Assembly: GCF_014199195.1 (NCBI RefSeq)
Contig: NZ_JACIJE010000001.1
Location: 1 to 64,000 of the forward strand
Direction of reading: 5' to 3'
Source of the DNA: Neoroseomonas alkaliterrae
GTDB lineage: Bacteria; Pseudomonadota; Alphaproteobacteria; Acetobacterales; Acetobacteraceae
Length of the DNA: 64,000 bases
The notes beneath the pieces are model-generated. The model had not been told where the DNA came from, ran no database searches, and worked only from the letters and a program-made list of their open reading frames with translations. This document shows, piece after piece, positions 46,026 through 55,783 of the stretch; position 1 is the stretch's first letter, and each line of letters begins with the position of its first letter. The position numbers were made by a program, and so were the translations under genes.

Positions 46026-47474
46026 ATGCCCGCACCGCTGCTGATCCGCGACGCCACCTGGGCCGTGGTGTGGGACGCGCCGGCGAAGCGGCACGCCTAT
46101 GCCCGCGGCATGGACGTGCTGCTGCAGGATGGCCGCGTCGCCGCCATCGCCCGGCACGACCCCGACGCGCCGGTGCCCGCCGGGGCGGAGGTGGTGGACG
46201 GCCGGCGCCTGCTGGTGATGCCGGGCCTCGTGAACATCCACACCCACCCGACCTCGGCGCTGCCCGCGCGCGGCGTGCGCGAGGACCACGGCGTGCCGGA
46301 ACAGCAGATGACAGGGCTGTTCGAGCGCCTGCAGGCCTTCCGCATCGACCAGGAGGGCCAGGCGGCGGGCATGCGCCTCGCCTATGCCGAGCTGATGTCG
46401 GCCGGCGTCACCAGCGTGGTGGACCTTTCGCAGCCCTTCCCCGACTGGCTCGCCATCATGCGCGAAAGCGGCCTGCGCGTCTGGGCCGGGCCCGGCTTCG
46501 CCGACGCGCAATGGGGCATGGCCGCGCCGCAGACCGTGACCTGGATGTGGAACCGCGAGAACGGCCGCGCGCAGTTCGAGGCCGCCAAGCGCGTGATGCA
46601 GGAGGCCGATGCCGACAATTCCGGCCGGCTGCACGGCATCGTCTTCCCCGCCCAGATCGACACGGTGGAGGAGGACCTGCTGCGCGAGGCCATCGCCCAT
46701 GCGGGCGAAACAGGCCGCCCCTTCACCACCCACATCGCCCAGGCGGTGGTCGAGGTGCGGGAGATGATCCGACGCCACGGCATCACGCCCATCCAGTGGG
46801 CGGCGAAGATCGGCCTGCTCACGCCGCGCAGCATCCTCGGCCACGCGATCTTCGTGGACGAGCACTCCTCCATCGGCTGGCACACCGCGCGCGACATCGG
46901 CCTCGTGGCCGAGCACGGCGCGACGGTCGCGCATTGCCCCACGCCCTTCGCCCTCTATGGCGAGCACCTGAAGCATTTCGGCAAGTATCGCGCGCGCGGC
47001 GTGAACATGGGCTTCGGCACCGACTGCGCCCCGCACAACATCATCGAGGAGATGCGCCTCGCCATCGTCCTGGCGCGCAATGCCGTGCGCGACATCGCGG
47101 CAGCCGACACCAACAGCGTGTTCCACGCCGCCACCGTCGGTGGGGCGGAGGCGCTGGGCCGCCCCGATCTCGGCCGCCTCGAGAAGGGTGCGGCGGCGGA
47201 TGTGGTGCTGGTGGACCTCGCCCATCCGCTGATGAGCCCGCCGCGCGACCCGCTGCGCGCGCTGCTCTTCCACGCCGCCGACCGCGCGGTGAAGCGCGTG
47301 ATCGTGGCGGGCGAGACGGTCTTCGCGGAGGGCAGGCCGACGCGGCTCGATGTCGCGGAGGCCGCGGGCATCCTCGCCGAAAGCCAGGCGAGGATGCTGC
47401 GCGACGCGCGCGGGCGCGACTGGCGCGGCCGCAGCGGGGACGAGATCGCGCCGCTGTCCCTGCCGCTGCACTGA
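46026..47474 (+). CDS. amidohydrolase, ATZ/TRZ (chlorohydrolase/deaminase) family
   Basis: Metal-dependent cytosine-deaminase-like hydrolase of 482 aa. The metal ligands are H72-x-H74 in NIHTHPTS, a third histidine in TTHIAQA, a fourth in [11 protein letters not shown] and the catalytic Asp in [10 protein letters not shown]. The family deaminates or dechlorinates N-heterocycles such as S-adenosylhomocysteine, guanine or triazines; the present substrate is undecided. Start ATG at 46026; a longer frame upstream is not supported. Divergent from glpK and 32 bp before addB. Confidence 0.88.
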   Translation: MPAPLLIRDATWAVVWDAPAKRHAYARGMDVLLQDGRVAAIARHDPDAPVPAGAEVVDGRRLLVMPGLVNIHTHPTSALPARGVREDHGVPEQQMTGLFERLQAFRIDQEGQAAGMRLAYAELMSAGVTSVVDLSQPFPDWLAIMRESGLRVWAGPGFADAQWGMAAPQTVTWMWNRENGRAQFEAAKRVMQEADADNSGRLHGIVFPAQIDTVEEDLLREAIAHAGETGRPFTTHIAQAVVEVREMIRRHGITPIQWAAKIGLLTPRSILGHAIFVDEHSSIGWHTARDIGLVAEHGATVAHCPTPFALYGEHLKHFGKYRARGVNMGFGTDCAPHNIIEEMRLAIVLARNAVRDIAAADTNSVFHAATVGGAEALGRPDLGRLEKGAAADVVLVDLAHPLMSPPRDPLRALLFHAADRAVKRVIVAGETVFAEGRPTRLDVAEAAGILAESQARMLRDARGRDWRGRSGDEIAPLSLPLH

Positions 47475-47506
47475 ACCGCGCCCGGGCCGCGCCGCACCCC
47501 GCACCC

Positions 47507-50500
47507 ATGAATCTGCACGCCATCCCGCCGCACCTGCCCTTCCTCGACGTGCTCGCCGCCGGGGTGCTGGCGCGGCTGCCGGCCGCAACGCCCGAGGCGC
47601 TGGCGCGCGTCACCATCCTGCTGCCCACGCGCCGCGCCGCGCGCGGCCTGCGCGAGGCCTTCCTGCGCGCCGCCGGCGGGCGCGCGATGCTGCTGCCCCG
47701 CATGCGCGCGCTGGCGGGCCTCTCCACCGAGGAGGCCGACGAACTCGCCCTGCCCGACCTGCTCGACCTGCCGCCCGCCGTCGCCCCGCTCACGCGCCAG
47801 GCGGTGCTGGCCGGCATGGCCGCCCGCGTCCCGCGCGCCCGCGGCGGCCCCGCGACGCCGGAGCAGGCCTGGATGCTGGCCGGCGAACTCGCCCGGCTGT
47901 TCGACGAGATCGCCCTCGAGGAACGCGACCTCGCCATGCTCGAACACGCCGCGGCGGAGGATTTCGCCGAGGCCTGGCTGGCGCGGCTCGAGGCGCTGGT
48001 GCCCGAACGCCATGCCGAGCACTGGCAGATCACCACCATCGTGCTGCGCGCCGTGGCGCAGGACTGGAACCGCTGGCTGCAGGATCGCGGCCTGCTCGAC
48101 ATCGGCGTGCGGCGCGTGAAGGCCCTCGCCGCCCAGGCCGCCGCCTGGCGCGCCGCGCCGCCCGGGCACCCCACCATCGCCGCCGGCATCGGCGCCGGCG
48201 GCACCATCCCCGCCGCGGCGGAGCTGCTGCGCGTGCTCGCCGCCGCCCCGCAGGGTGCGGTGGTGCTGCAGGGCCTGCCCGAGCCGGTGGATCCCGCGCT
48301 GTGGGAGGCGATCGGCCGCGCGCCGACGCATCCGCTCGCCGGCCAGGCGCGGCTGCTCGCGGCGATGGGCGCGGCCCCGGAGGATCTCCGCCCCTGGCAT
48401 GAGGGCGGCATTGCCGGCACCGCCCCGGACCGCGCGGTGCTGCTCGGCCGCGCGCTGCATCCGGCCGAGGGCCTCTCCGCCTGGATCGAGCGCGACCCGC
48501 CGCGCTGGCGGGCGGCGATGGCCGGCCTCGCGCGGCTGCAGGCCGCCGATGCCCCGCAGGAGGCCGCGGCCATCGCGCTGCTGCTGCGCGAGAGCCTCGA
48601 GACGCCGGGCGCCCGGGCCGCGCTCATCACGCCGGACCGCGACCTCGCCCGCCGGGTCTCGGCCGAACTTGCCCGCCACGGCATCACCGCCGACGATTCC
48701 GCCGGCGAGCCGCTGGCCGAGACCCCCGCCGCCGCCTTCCTGCGCCTGCTCGCGCGCATGGTGGCCGAGGGCTTCGCCCCGGTGCCGCTGCTCGCGGTGC
48801 TGAAGCATCCGCTCTGCGCCGGGGGCATGGAGCGGCGGGACTGGCTCGCCGCGGCGCGGCTTCTGGAGCGCGTCGCCCTGCGCGGCCCGCGCCCCGCGCC
48901 GGGGCTTGCCGGGCTGCGCGCCTCGGCCGAAGCCGCGAAGGCCACGGCCTCCGCCGGCATCGCGGCGCTGCTCGGGGCGCTCGAGAGCGCGCTCGACGGC
49001 TTTGCCACCCTGCCCGGCGCCCCCGCCCGCCCGCCCGCCGAGCTGCTCCGCGCGCAGATGCGCGCGGCCGAGGCGCTGGCCTCGACGCCCGGCCTGCCCG
49101 GCGGCCTGCGCCTCTATGCCGGGGAGGAGGGCGAGCCCCTCGCCCGCCACCTGCACGAGATGGAGGAGGCGCTGGCGCACCACCCGCCGATCGCGCCCGC
49201 CGACTGGCCGGACCTGTTCGAGGCCGCGCTCGCCGGCCCCGTCGCGCCCTCGCTGCGCGCGGTGCGCGGGCGGGGGGATGCGGCGCATCCGCGCATCGCC
49301 ATCCTCGGCCTCTTGGAGGCGCGGCTGCTCTCCTTCGACCGCGTGGTGCTCGGCGCGCTGGAGGAATCCGTCTGGCCGCAGGCGACCGAGCCCGGCCCCT
49401 GGATGAGCCGCCCGATGCGGGCCGAGTTCGGCCTGCCCGAGCCGGAGGCGCGCATCGGCCGGGTGGCGGCGGATTTCCTCTATGCCGCCGCGGCCGCGCC
49501 CGAGGCGGTGCTCTCCTCCGCCGCGCGGCGCGGCGGCTCGCCCAGCGTGCCGGCGCGCTGGACCGTGCGGCTCGACACCTTCCTCGCCGGGCAGGAGGGG
49601 CTCGCCCTGCCGGCCTCCCCCGCCGCCGCCTGGGCGGCCGCGCTCGACGCGCCCGAGGCGGTGCGCCCCTGCCCGCGCCCCGCCCCCGCGCCGCCGCGCG
49701 CGCTGCGGCCGCGCCGGCTCTCGGTCTCGGATGTCGGGCTGCTGATCGCAGATCCCTACGCCTTCCACGCGAAGCGCGTGCTGCGCCTCAACCCGCTCAA
49801 GCCGCTGGAGGAGGAGGTCGGCGCGCTCGACTACGGCAACCTCGTCCATGCCGCCATGGCCGGCTTCCTGCGCGCCATCGGCACCCGCTGGCCGGGGCGC
49901 GAGGCCGCCGCGCAGGCCTGGGCGCGGGCGAGCGAGGCCGCCCTCGGCGCCTATCGCGACCGTCCGGGAATCCTCGCCTTCTGGGCCCCGCGCCTCGCCA
50001 ATATCGGCGGCTTCGTGCTGACCCAGGAGGAAGCCCTGCGCGCCGCCTCCCCGCTGCGCGCCTGCCTCGTCGAGGCGAGCGGCAAGGCGGTGCTGCGCCT
50101 GCCGGGCGGCGAGGTCGAGATCGAGGCGCGGGCCGACCGGCTCGATCACCTGCCCGGCGGCGGCTGGCGCGTGGTGGACTACAAGACCGGCGCCGCGCCC
50201 AGGACCAGGGACCTCGCCTCCGGCGCCGCGCCGCAACTGCCCATCGAGGCCTGGCTGCTCGCCCAGGGCGCCTTCCCGGGCGGCCCCGGCGAGGCGACCG
50301 AGCTGCTCTACTGGGAGCTCAAGGGCGGCGACGTCCCGGGCGAGGTGAAGCGGGTCGAGACCGCCGGGGAGGACGGCACGCCCTTCGCGCAGCTCGCCGC
50401 GGAGCGGCTGGCGATGCTCGCCGAGACCTGGCTGCTGGGCGAGGCGCCCTTTGCCTCCCGCCCGCATCCGGCGCGCCGGGCGATGGGCGGGGATTACGAC

Positions 50501-50551
50501 CACCTCGCGCGCATCGAGGAGTGGTCGGCCGGGGTGCCCGAGGGCGGCTGA
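47507..50551 (+). CDS. addB: double-strand break repair protein AddB
   Basis: Protein of 1014 aa of the alphaproteobacterial AddB type, the nuclease and scaffolding subunit of the AddAB helicase-nuclease. It begins with a helicase-like ATP-binding region (VTILLPTRRAARGLREAF). The C-terminal RecB-type nuclease domain has EARADRLDHL and VVDYKTG (D and K near 892). I see only two or so cysteines in the last 250 residues, so no four-Cys iron-sulfur cluster. The usual partner addA does not follow; a minus-strand anti-sigma gene does. Confidence 0.92.
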   Translation: MNLHAIPPHLPFLDVLAAGVLARLPAATPEALARVTILLPTRRAARGLREAFLRAAGGRAMLLPRMRALAGLSTEEADELALPDLLDLPPAVAPLTRQAVLAGMAARVPRARGGPATPEQAWMLAGELARLFDEIALEERDLAMLEHAAAEDFAEAWLARLEALVPERHAEHWQITTIVLRAVAQDWNRWLQDRGLLDIGVRRVKALAAQAAAWRAAPPGHPTIAAGIGAGGTIPAAAELLRVLAAAPQGAVVLQGLPEPVDPALWEAIGRAPTHPLAGQARLLAAMGAAPEDLRPWHEGGIAGTAPDRAVLLGRALHPAEGLSAWIERDPPRWRAAMAGLARLQAADAPQEAAAIALLLRESLETPGARAALITPDRDLARRVSAELARHGITADDSAGEPLAETPAAAFLRLLARMVAEGFAPVPLLAVLKHPLCAGGMERRDWLAAARLLERVALRGPRPAPGLAGLRASAEAAKATASAGIAALLGALESALDGFATLPGAPARPPAELLRAQMRAAEALASTPGLPGGLRLYAGEEGEPLARHLHEMEEALAHHPPIAPADWPDLFEAALAGPVAPSLRAVRGRGDAAHPRIAILGLLEARLLSFDRVVLGALEESVWPQATEPGPWMSRPMRAEFGLPEPEARIGRVAADFLYAAAAAPEAVLSSAARRGGSPSVPARWTVRLDTFLAGQEGLALPASPAAAWAAALDAPEAVRPCPRPAPAPPRALRPRRLSVSDVGLLIADPYAFHAKRVLRLNPLKPLEEEVGALDYGNLVHAAMAGFLRAIGTRWPGREAAAQAWARASEAALGAYRDRPGILAFWAPRLANIGGFVLTQEEALRAASPLRACLVEASGKAVLRLPGGEVEIEARADRLDHLPGGGWRVVDYKTGAAPRTRDLASGAAPQLPIEAWLLAQGAFPGGPGEATELLYWELKGGDVPGEVKRVETAGEDGTPFAQLAAERLAMLAETWLLGEAPFASRPHPARRAMGGDYDHLARIEEWSAGVPEGG

Positions 50552-50635
50552 CGCGGGGCGGCGGGCCGATCCGGCACTGCCGGCGGGTTCGGCATCCCCG
50601 GCGCCGCGCAGGCCGGCGCGGGATCGCCCGCCGCG

Positions 50636-51337
50636 CTACGGCGCCCGCCAGCCGCGGCGGCGCGCTGCCGCCTCCTCCTCCGCCGCCAGCGCGGGCCCGG
50701 CACCGAGCCGTTCCAGCACCTCCGCGATCAGGGGATCCGTGCCGGAGGCGGGCTGGAACCCGCTGCCCGGGCCCCGCGCCACCGCCGCGCGCAGCCGCCA
50801 GCCCGCGGGCTCGCGGCAGGCAAGGCCGAGCAGCGTGCCGCCCTCCTCCGGCGCCGCGAAGGCGCGGCAGACCAGCCCGCCCTCCGCGACATGGGTGCCG
50901 CTCACCTGCACCGGGCCGGGCGCGCCGGTGGCGCTGCCCTCCAGCGCGGCCAGCACGGCCGGGGAGAGCAGCCCGCCCGGCGCGGGCGCGCGCGGCACCT
51001 GCGTGCCGAGCATCACGCCGAGCACGAGGCTCGCCGCCGCCGCCCAGGCGGCGACGCGCCAGCGGGGCGGGGCATTGTCGTTGCCTGCGGCCGGGACGGC
51101 GCCCGCGGGCCGGGCGGGCGGCGCCGTGCCGCCGGCGGCGGCAAGCAGCCGCGCCGGGGGCGCCTCCGCGAGCACGCCGGCGAAGGCGCCGCGCAGCGCC
51201 TCGCGCCCCTCGGCCAGCAGCGCCACGCGCTCGGCCAGCGCGGGGTCGGCCTCGATCGCGGCGACCACGCGCATCGCCTCGGCCTCCGGCAGGGTGCCGT
51301 CGGCGAAGGCCATCAGGGTCTCGTCGGGGATGCTCAT
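50636..51337 (-). CDS. anti-sigma factor (membrane-anchored)
   Basis: Protein of 233 aa. The N-terminal 75 residues form a small helical anti-sigma-like domain that starts IPDETLMAFADGTLPEAEAMRV, but no HxxxCxxC zinc motif is seen. An Ala/Pro-rich linker and a transmembrane segment (WRVAAWAAAASLVLGVMLG, about 92-110) lead to a periplasmic part. ATG overlaps the sigma-factor stop (ATGA), the usual sigma/anti-sigma coupling. It probably holds the sigma factor at the membrane until a signal releases it. Confidence 0.82.
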   Translation of the reverse strand: MSIPDETLMAFADGTLPEAEAMRVVAAIEADPALAERVALLAEGREALRGAFAGVLAEAPPARLLAAAGGTAPPARPAGAVPAAGNDNAPPRWRVAAWAAAASLVLGVMLGTQVPRAPAPGGLLSPAVLAALEGSATGAPGPVQVSGTHVAEGGLVCRAFAAPEEGGTLLGLACREPAGWRLRAAVARGPGSGFQPASGTDPLIAEVLERLGAGPALAAEEEAAARRRGWRAP

Positions 51338-51846
51338 GGCGCCTCAGCCTCCCCATCGCCGCGCAGCATCCGCGCCAGCGCGATGCGCCCGCGCGCGACG
51401 CGGCTCATCACCGTGCCGGGCGGCAGGCCGAGCAGGGCAGCGGCCTCCGCATAGGTGAACTCCTCGATGCATGTCAGCACCAGCGCCTCGCGTTGCTCCT
51501 CGGGCAAACGCAGCAGCGCGGCCTCCGCTTCCCGGAGCGCGACGCGCCCGATCGTGGCCTCGGCGCCCGCCGCACCGGGGATGGATTCGGCCGCCTCCAG
51601 CGTTTCGTGGGAGCCCCCGCGCGCCGCGCGGCGCCGGTGCGAATCCAGCCAGAGGTTGCGCAGGATGCGGAACATCCAGGAATCGAAGCGGGTGCCCGGC
51701 GCGAAACTGTCCTGCGCGCGCAGCGCCCGCTCGCAGGCGCCCTGCACGAGGTCGTCGGCGGTGTCCGGATCGCCCGCGAGCGCCCTGGCGAAACGCCTCA
51801 GCCGGGGCAGCAGCGCCACCAGATCCGCTTGGAAGGAGGACGGCAC
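51334..51846 (-). CDS. ECF-type RNA polymerase sigma factor
   Basis: Sigma-70 family factor of 170 aa. Region 2 occupies about 8-75 (DLVQGACERALRAQDSF and TRFDSWMFRILRNLWLD) and region 4 about 110-162 (LPEEQREALVLTCIEEFTYAEAA then GLPPGTVMSRVARGR). There is no region 1 or 3, as in ECF factors. GTG at 51846 is the likely start, with GGAGAA upstream. The 60-bp gap to the divergent subtilase gene should carry an ECF-dependent promoter. Confidence 0.9.
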   Translation of the reverse strand: MPSSFQADLVALLPRLRRFARALAGDPDTADDLVQGACERALRAQDSFAPGTRFDSWMFRILRNLWLDSHRRRAARGGSHETLEAAESIPGAAGAEATIGRVALREAEAALLRLPEEQREALVLTCIEEFTYAEAAALLGLPPGTVMSRVARGRIALARMLRGDGEAEAP

Positions 51847-51906
51847 GCGATCGGTTCTCCAGGCCCCGGCGCATGGCGGTCGCGCCCCGGCACCACATAT
51901 CGGATC

Positions 51907-53250
51907 ATGATGGGCATGACGACAGGGGCGGAATGGTGGCGGCGGGCTGCCCTGCTGCTCGCCGCGGCGGCGGTCGCGGCGGCGCTCGGTTCGGGCCCGG
52001 CGCGCGCCGACGACGACGATGACGGCGGGGGCGGCAGCGCCGGGGCGGCGGGCGCGCCGGGCGGCGGCCCCTCGGGCGAGGGCGACGGCAGCACGGGCGC
52101 GCGCCGCTTCGATCTCGGGCCCAATCCCGGCCGCATCCCGATGCCGCCGGCCTGGGAGCGGCGGCTCGAACGGCTGTTCGGCGCGAACCCGCCGCCACGG
52201 CCAGCCCCGCCCGCGCGCGCCGATCTCGTCGCGCTCGGCCTCGCGCCCGAGGCGCTGGCCCGGCTCCGGCAGCAGGGTTTCGTGCCGGTGGCGAGCCGTG
52301 ACGCCGCAGGGCTGGTGCGCCTGCAGGGGCCGGCCGGGCTCGGCCCCACCGCGGCGCTCGCCCGGCTGCGCAGCCTCGCCCCCGGCGCCATCGCCGCCCG
52401 CAACGACCGCTACCGCCTGGCGCGGGACGAGGCCGGCACCGCGGAGACGGCAGCGGAGGCCGCGCCAGCCCCGCACCCCGGCCCGGCGGGGATCTGCGGC
52501 GATGCCGGCGGGCCGCTGGTCGCGCTGATCGACACGGGCGTGGATGCGAGCCATCCGGAACTCGAAGGCCGCATCGCGCGCCAGGAGACCCTGCGCGGTC
52601 CCGGCCGCCGCCCGGCGCGCACCGCCCATGGGACGGCGGTGGCGCTGCGCCTCGCCGGCGCGGCGCCGGGGCTGCGGATCGCCGTGCTCGACGCCTTCCA
52701 TCTCGGCCCGGATGGCGAGGCGGCGGACGCCTTCGACATCGCCGCCGCGCTCGCGCGCATCGGCCAGACCGGGGCGCGCCTCGCCAATGTCTCCTTCGTC
52801 GGGCCGGCCAACGAGGTGGTGGACCGGCTCGGCGCGCAGGCGGCGGCGGAGGGCGTGGTGTTCGTGGCCGCGGCCGGCAATGACGGGCCGCGCGCGCGGC
52901 CGCTCTACCCCGCCGCCTATCCCTGGACCGTCGCGGTCAGCGCGGTGGATGCGCAGGGGCGGCCCTGGCCGCGCTCGGCGACGGGCCCGCACATCGTCTT
53001 CGCCGCCCATGGGGTCGAGCTGCGCCTGCAGCCGGCCGCGGCGGCGCCGCCGCGGCGCTGGTCAGGCACCTCCTTCGCGGCGCCGCTCGTCACCGCCGCC
53101 ATCGCCGCGCTGCCCGGGACCGGCGGGGACCTTGTCGGACGGCTGGCCGCGCAAGCCCGGGACGCCGGCGCGCCCGGCCGCGACCCGGTGTTCGGATGGG
53201 GGATCGTCGAGCCGCCCGCCTGCTCGGCCCGCGTCGCGGCCGGGGGGTGA
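51907..53250 (+). CDS. secreted subtilisin-like (S8) serine protease
   Basis: Protease of 447 aa. An N-terminal signal peptide ends near ARA (34), directly followed by an Asp/Gly-rich low-complexity stretch (35-65). The catalytic triad is D209 in LIDTGVDASHP, H241 in AHGTAVA and S389 in SGTSFAAPL, with oxyanion N325 in AAGNDGP. The segment at 100-175 could be a short inhibitor-like prodomain. ATG at 51907 or 51910 start. The divergent ECF sigma/anti-sigma pair suggests stress-regulated expression. Target substrates unknown. Confidence 0.88.
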   Translation: MMGMTTGAEWWRRAALLLAAAAVAAALGSGPARADDDDDGGGGSAGAAGAPGGGPSGEGDGSTGARRFDLGPNPGRIPMPPAWERRLERLFGANPPPRPAPPARADLVALGLAPEALARLRQQGFVPVASRDAAGLVRLQGPAGLGPTAALARLRSLAPGAIAARNDRYRLARDEAGTAETAAEAAPAPHPGPAGICGDAGGPLVALIDTGVDASHPELEGRIARQETLRGPGRRPARTAHGTAVALRLAGAAPGLRIAVLDAFHLGPDGEAADAFDIAAALARIGQTGARLANVSFVGPANEVVDRLGAQAAAEGVVFVAAAGNDGPRARPLYPAAYPWTVAVSAVDAQGRPWPRSATGPHIVFAAHGVELRLQPAAAAPPRRWSGTSFAAPLVTAAIAALPGTGGDLVGRLAAQARDAGAPGRDPVFGWGIVEPPACSARVAAGG

Positions 53251-53462
53251 TGCCCGCAGCGCGGCGGGGCTCACGCGGAGGCAGGCGCGCCGGCGAGCAC
53301 GGGGCGGCGCGACCGGCGCCATGCGCGACGGGACGGCTCATGCCTGCGCGCTGGAGCTTCGACCCATCGCGCGCGGATGCAGCGCGCGGGGCTGGCGGGA
53401 TGGCGGCGCGCGAAACCCGTCCGCATAGCGGCCGGGCGAGGGTTGATGGTCGGCCCCGGATA

Positions 53463-53687
53463 TCAGCGGTTCGGATACTGCCGGGGATGGGTGACCTGCT
53501 CCGGCGGGCCGGGCGCGCGCACCGGGCCGACCTTGCCGCAGGCGGCGAGCAGCAGCGCCAGCGCGCAGCCGCCGAGCACGGCGCGCGCGGCCGCCCGCCG
53601 CCCGCCCGGCGCGGCCTCGCCCCCAAGCGGCCCGCCGGCGGCGCGGGACGGCGCGGCTGCACTCCCCGGCAAGCGGGCGCGCCTCAT
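53463..53687 (-). CDS. small lipoprotein downstream of argH (LptM-like)
   Basis: Protein of 74 aa. The lipobox LAAC with C50 is followed by [14 protein letters not shown] and a Pro-rich tail, matching the small argH-linked lipoproteins of proteobacteria (LPAM/LptM-like). The start at 53687 overlaps the argH stop (ATGA) and leaves an unusually long positively charged leader of about 38 residues before the hydrophobic core, so a shorter, internal start is also possible. It would be anchored in the outer membrane. Confidence 0.72.
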   Translation of the reverse strand: MRRARLPGSAAAPSRAAGGPLGGEAAPGGRRAAARAVLGGCALALLLAACGKVGPVRAPGPPEQVTHPRQYPNR

Positions 53688-55072
53688 GCCAGCCGCGCCT
53701 TCCACTCGGCGGCCATGGCCGCGACATTGGCCGGCGCCGTGCCGCCATAGGAGGTGCGCGAGCGCACCGAGGCCGCGACGGTGAGCACGTCGTAGACCCC
53801 CTCATGGATGCGCGGCTCGACCGCGCGCATCTCCTCGATCGAGAGCCCGGCGAGGTCCACGCCCAGGCCCTCCGCCTTCGCCACCAGCGCGCCCGTGACG
53901 TGATGCGCGTCGCGGAAGGGCATCTTCAGCTCGCGCACCAGCCAGTCGGCGAGGTCGGTCGCGGTCGAGAACCCCGCGCCCGCCGCCGCCGCCAGCCGCG
54001 CGACATCGGGCTTGAGGTCGCGGACCATCCCTGCCGTCGCGGCGAGGCAGAGCGTCAGCGTCTCGGCGGCGTCGAAGACGCCTTCCTTGTCCTCCTGCAT
54101 GTCCTTGAAATAGGTCAGCGCGAGGCCCTTCATCACCGTGAGCAAGCCCACCAGCGCGCCGACCACGCGCCCGGTCTTGCCGCGCACCAGCTCCGCCGCA
54201 TCCGGGTTGCGCTTCTGCGGCATGATCGAGGAGCCGGTGGTGAAGGCATCGGAGAGCTTCACGAACCCGAAATAGGGGTTCGTCCAGATCACGATCTCCT
54301 CGGCCAGCCGCGAGAGATGCGTCGCGCACATCGCGCAGCAGAACAGGAACTCCGCGGCGAAGTCGCGCGAGGCCACGGAATCGAGGCTGTTGCGCGTCGG
54401 CCGGTCGAAGCCGAGCGCGCTGGCCGTCATGTGCCGGTCGATCGGGAAGCCGGTGCCGGCCAGTGCGGCGGCGCCGAGCGGGCATTCGTTCAGCCGCGCC
54501 CGGCAATCGGCGAAGCGCGACAGGTCGCGCGAGAGCATCTCCACATAGGCCAGGAAGTGATGCCCGAGCGTGACCGGCTGGGCCGGCTGCAGGTGGGTGA
54601 AGCCCGGCATCACCGTGCCGGCATGTTCCTCGGCGCGCTCCACCAGGGCGCGCATCACGTCCTCGATCTGCCCCGAAAGCCCGTCGATCGCATCCCGCAC
54701 CCAGAGGCGCACATCCAGCGCCACCTGGTCGTTGCGCGACCGCGCGGTGTGCAGGCGCTTGCCGGCATCCCCGATCATGGCCGACAGCCGCGCCTCGATG
54801 TTCATGTGGATGTCCTCGAGCGCCTCGTCGAAGGGGAAATCCCCCTTCTCGATGCGCGCGGCGATGTCGGCGAGGCCGCGGCGGATGGCGGCCTCGTCAT
54901 CGGCGGAGATGATCCCCACATGCTTGAGCATCGCGGCATGGGCAAGCGAGCCGCGGATGTCCTGGCGCCACATCTTGCGGTCGAAGCCGATGGAGGCATT
55001 GATCGCCTCCATGATGGCGGAGGGGCCTTCCGCGAAGCGCCCGCCCCATTGCCGGTTGGCGTTGCTGCTCAC
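53684..55072 (-). CDS. argH: argininosuccinate lyase
   Basis: Enzyme of 462 aa that splits argininosuccinate to arginine and fumarate in the cytoplasm. The fumarase/aspartase signature [12 protein letters not shown], the [14 protein letters not shown] region and the early [16 protein letters not shown] block are intact. The start is GTG at 55072 (starting [12 protein letters not shown]), because the upstream frame has no similarity; its ribosome site is weak. It is divergent from the TlpA-like gene, with only 16 bp between the two proposed start codons. A lipoprotein gene follows by overlap. Confidence 0.95.
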   Translation of the reverse strand: MSSNANRQWGGRFAEGPSAIMEAINASIGFDRKMWRQDIRGSLAHAAMLKHVGIISADDEAAIRRGLADIAARIEKGDFPFDEALEDIHMNIEARLSAMIGDAGKRLHTARSRNDQVALDVRLWVRDAIDGLSGQIEDVMRALVERAEEHAGTVMPGFTHLQPAQPVTLGHHFLAYVEMLSRDLSRFADCRARLNECPLGAAALAGTGFPIDRHMTASALGFDRPTRNSLDSVASRDFAAEFLFCCAMCATHLSRLAEEIVIWTNPYFGFVKLSDAFTTGSSIMPQKRNPDAAELVRGKTGRVVGALVGLLTVMKGLALTYFKDMQEDKEGVFDAAETLTLCLAATAGMVRDLKPDVARLAAAAGAGFSTATDLADWLVRELKMPFRDAHHVTGALVAKAEGLGVDLAGLSIEEMRAVEPRIHEGVYDVLTVAASVRSRTSYGGTAPANVAAMAAEWKARLA

Positions 55073-55088
55073 CTTGGGGGTGTCTTTC

Positions 55089-55667
55089 GTGCTGGATCCG
55101 ACGCGCCGTTCCGTCCTCAAGGCCGCCACGGCGCCGGCGGCCGCCGCCCTGATACAGGCGGGGCTTCCGGCGCGTCCAGCCATGGCCGCCCCGCACGGCT
55201 TCGCCCGCCTGCGCGAGGGCACGGCGGCGCTGCCCGAGCTCACCTTCACCGATGCCGAGGGCAAGCCGCACGGCATCGCCGATTTCGCCGGGCGCGGGCT
55301 GGTCATCAACCTCTGGGCGACCTGGTGCCCCCCCTGCGTGGCCGAGATGCCCGCGCTGGACCGGCTCGCGGCGATGCTGGCGGCCGAAGGGGTCCTGGTC
55401 CTGCCGCTTTCCTCCGATCGCGGCGGCGCCGCCGCGGTGCGGGCCTTCTACGAACGGACCGGGGTGCGCCACCTCGGCCTCTGGCTCGACCCGCGCGGCG
55501 CGGCGGCGCGCGCGCTCGGCGCCCGCGGCCTGCCCACCACCGTCATCGTGGACCGGGCCGGTCGGGAGCGCGCGCGGCTCGAAGGCGATGCCGCCTGGGA
55601 CGCGCCGGAATTCGTCGCCGCCATCCGCCGCCTCACCGCCGCCGCGGCGGCCCCGGGCCGCGCATGA
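55089..55667 (+). CDS. TlpA-family thiol-disulfide oxidoreductase
   Basis: Periplasmic thioredoxin-fold protein of 192 aa. A twin-arginine-like or Sec signal ([21 protein letters not shown] is the hydrophobic leader, in parts) precedes [13 protein letters not shown] with active-site C80 and C83, and the cis-proline loop [10 protein letters not shown] is present. Such proteins reduce disulfides for c-type cytochrome or oxidase assembly. Start GTG at 55089, with GGGGG upstream; GTG at 55080 is an alternative. It is the second TlpA/CcmG-type protein in the window. Confidence 0.85.
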   Translation: MLDPTRRSVLKAATAPAAAALIQAGLPARPAMAAPHGFARLREGTAALPELTFTDAEGKPHGIADFAGRGLVINLWATWCPPCVAEMPALDRLAAMLAAEGVLVLPLSSDRGGAAAVRAFYERTGVRHLGLWLDPRGAAARALGARGLPTTVIVDRAGRERARLEGDAAWDAPEFVAAIRRLTAAAAAPGRA

Positions 55668-55783
55668 GCGCCCCGCGCAACCCCTGGCCGGGCTGCGCGT
55701 TGCCTGGCAAGGCGGCGCCGCGCACCGGACCGCCCGCGAGGGAGTAGCCCGCCCATGCCGGACCCGGCCCGCCACGCCCCGGT

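Noticed and set aside
46070-47506. Reading addB as a 1490-residue protein fused to an upstream domain
   Set aside because: The upstream part is an out-of-frame shadow of the amidohydrolase. AddB similarity begins at ATG 47507, after that gene's stop.
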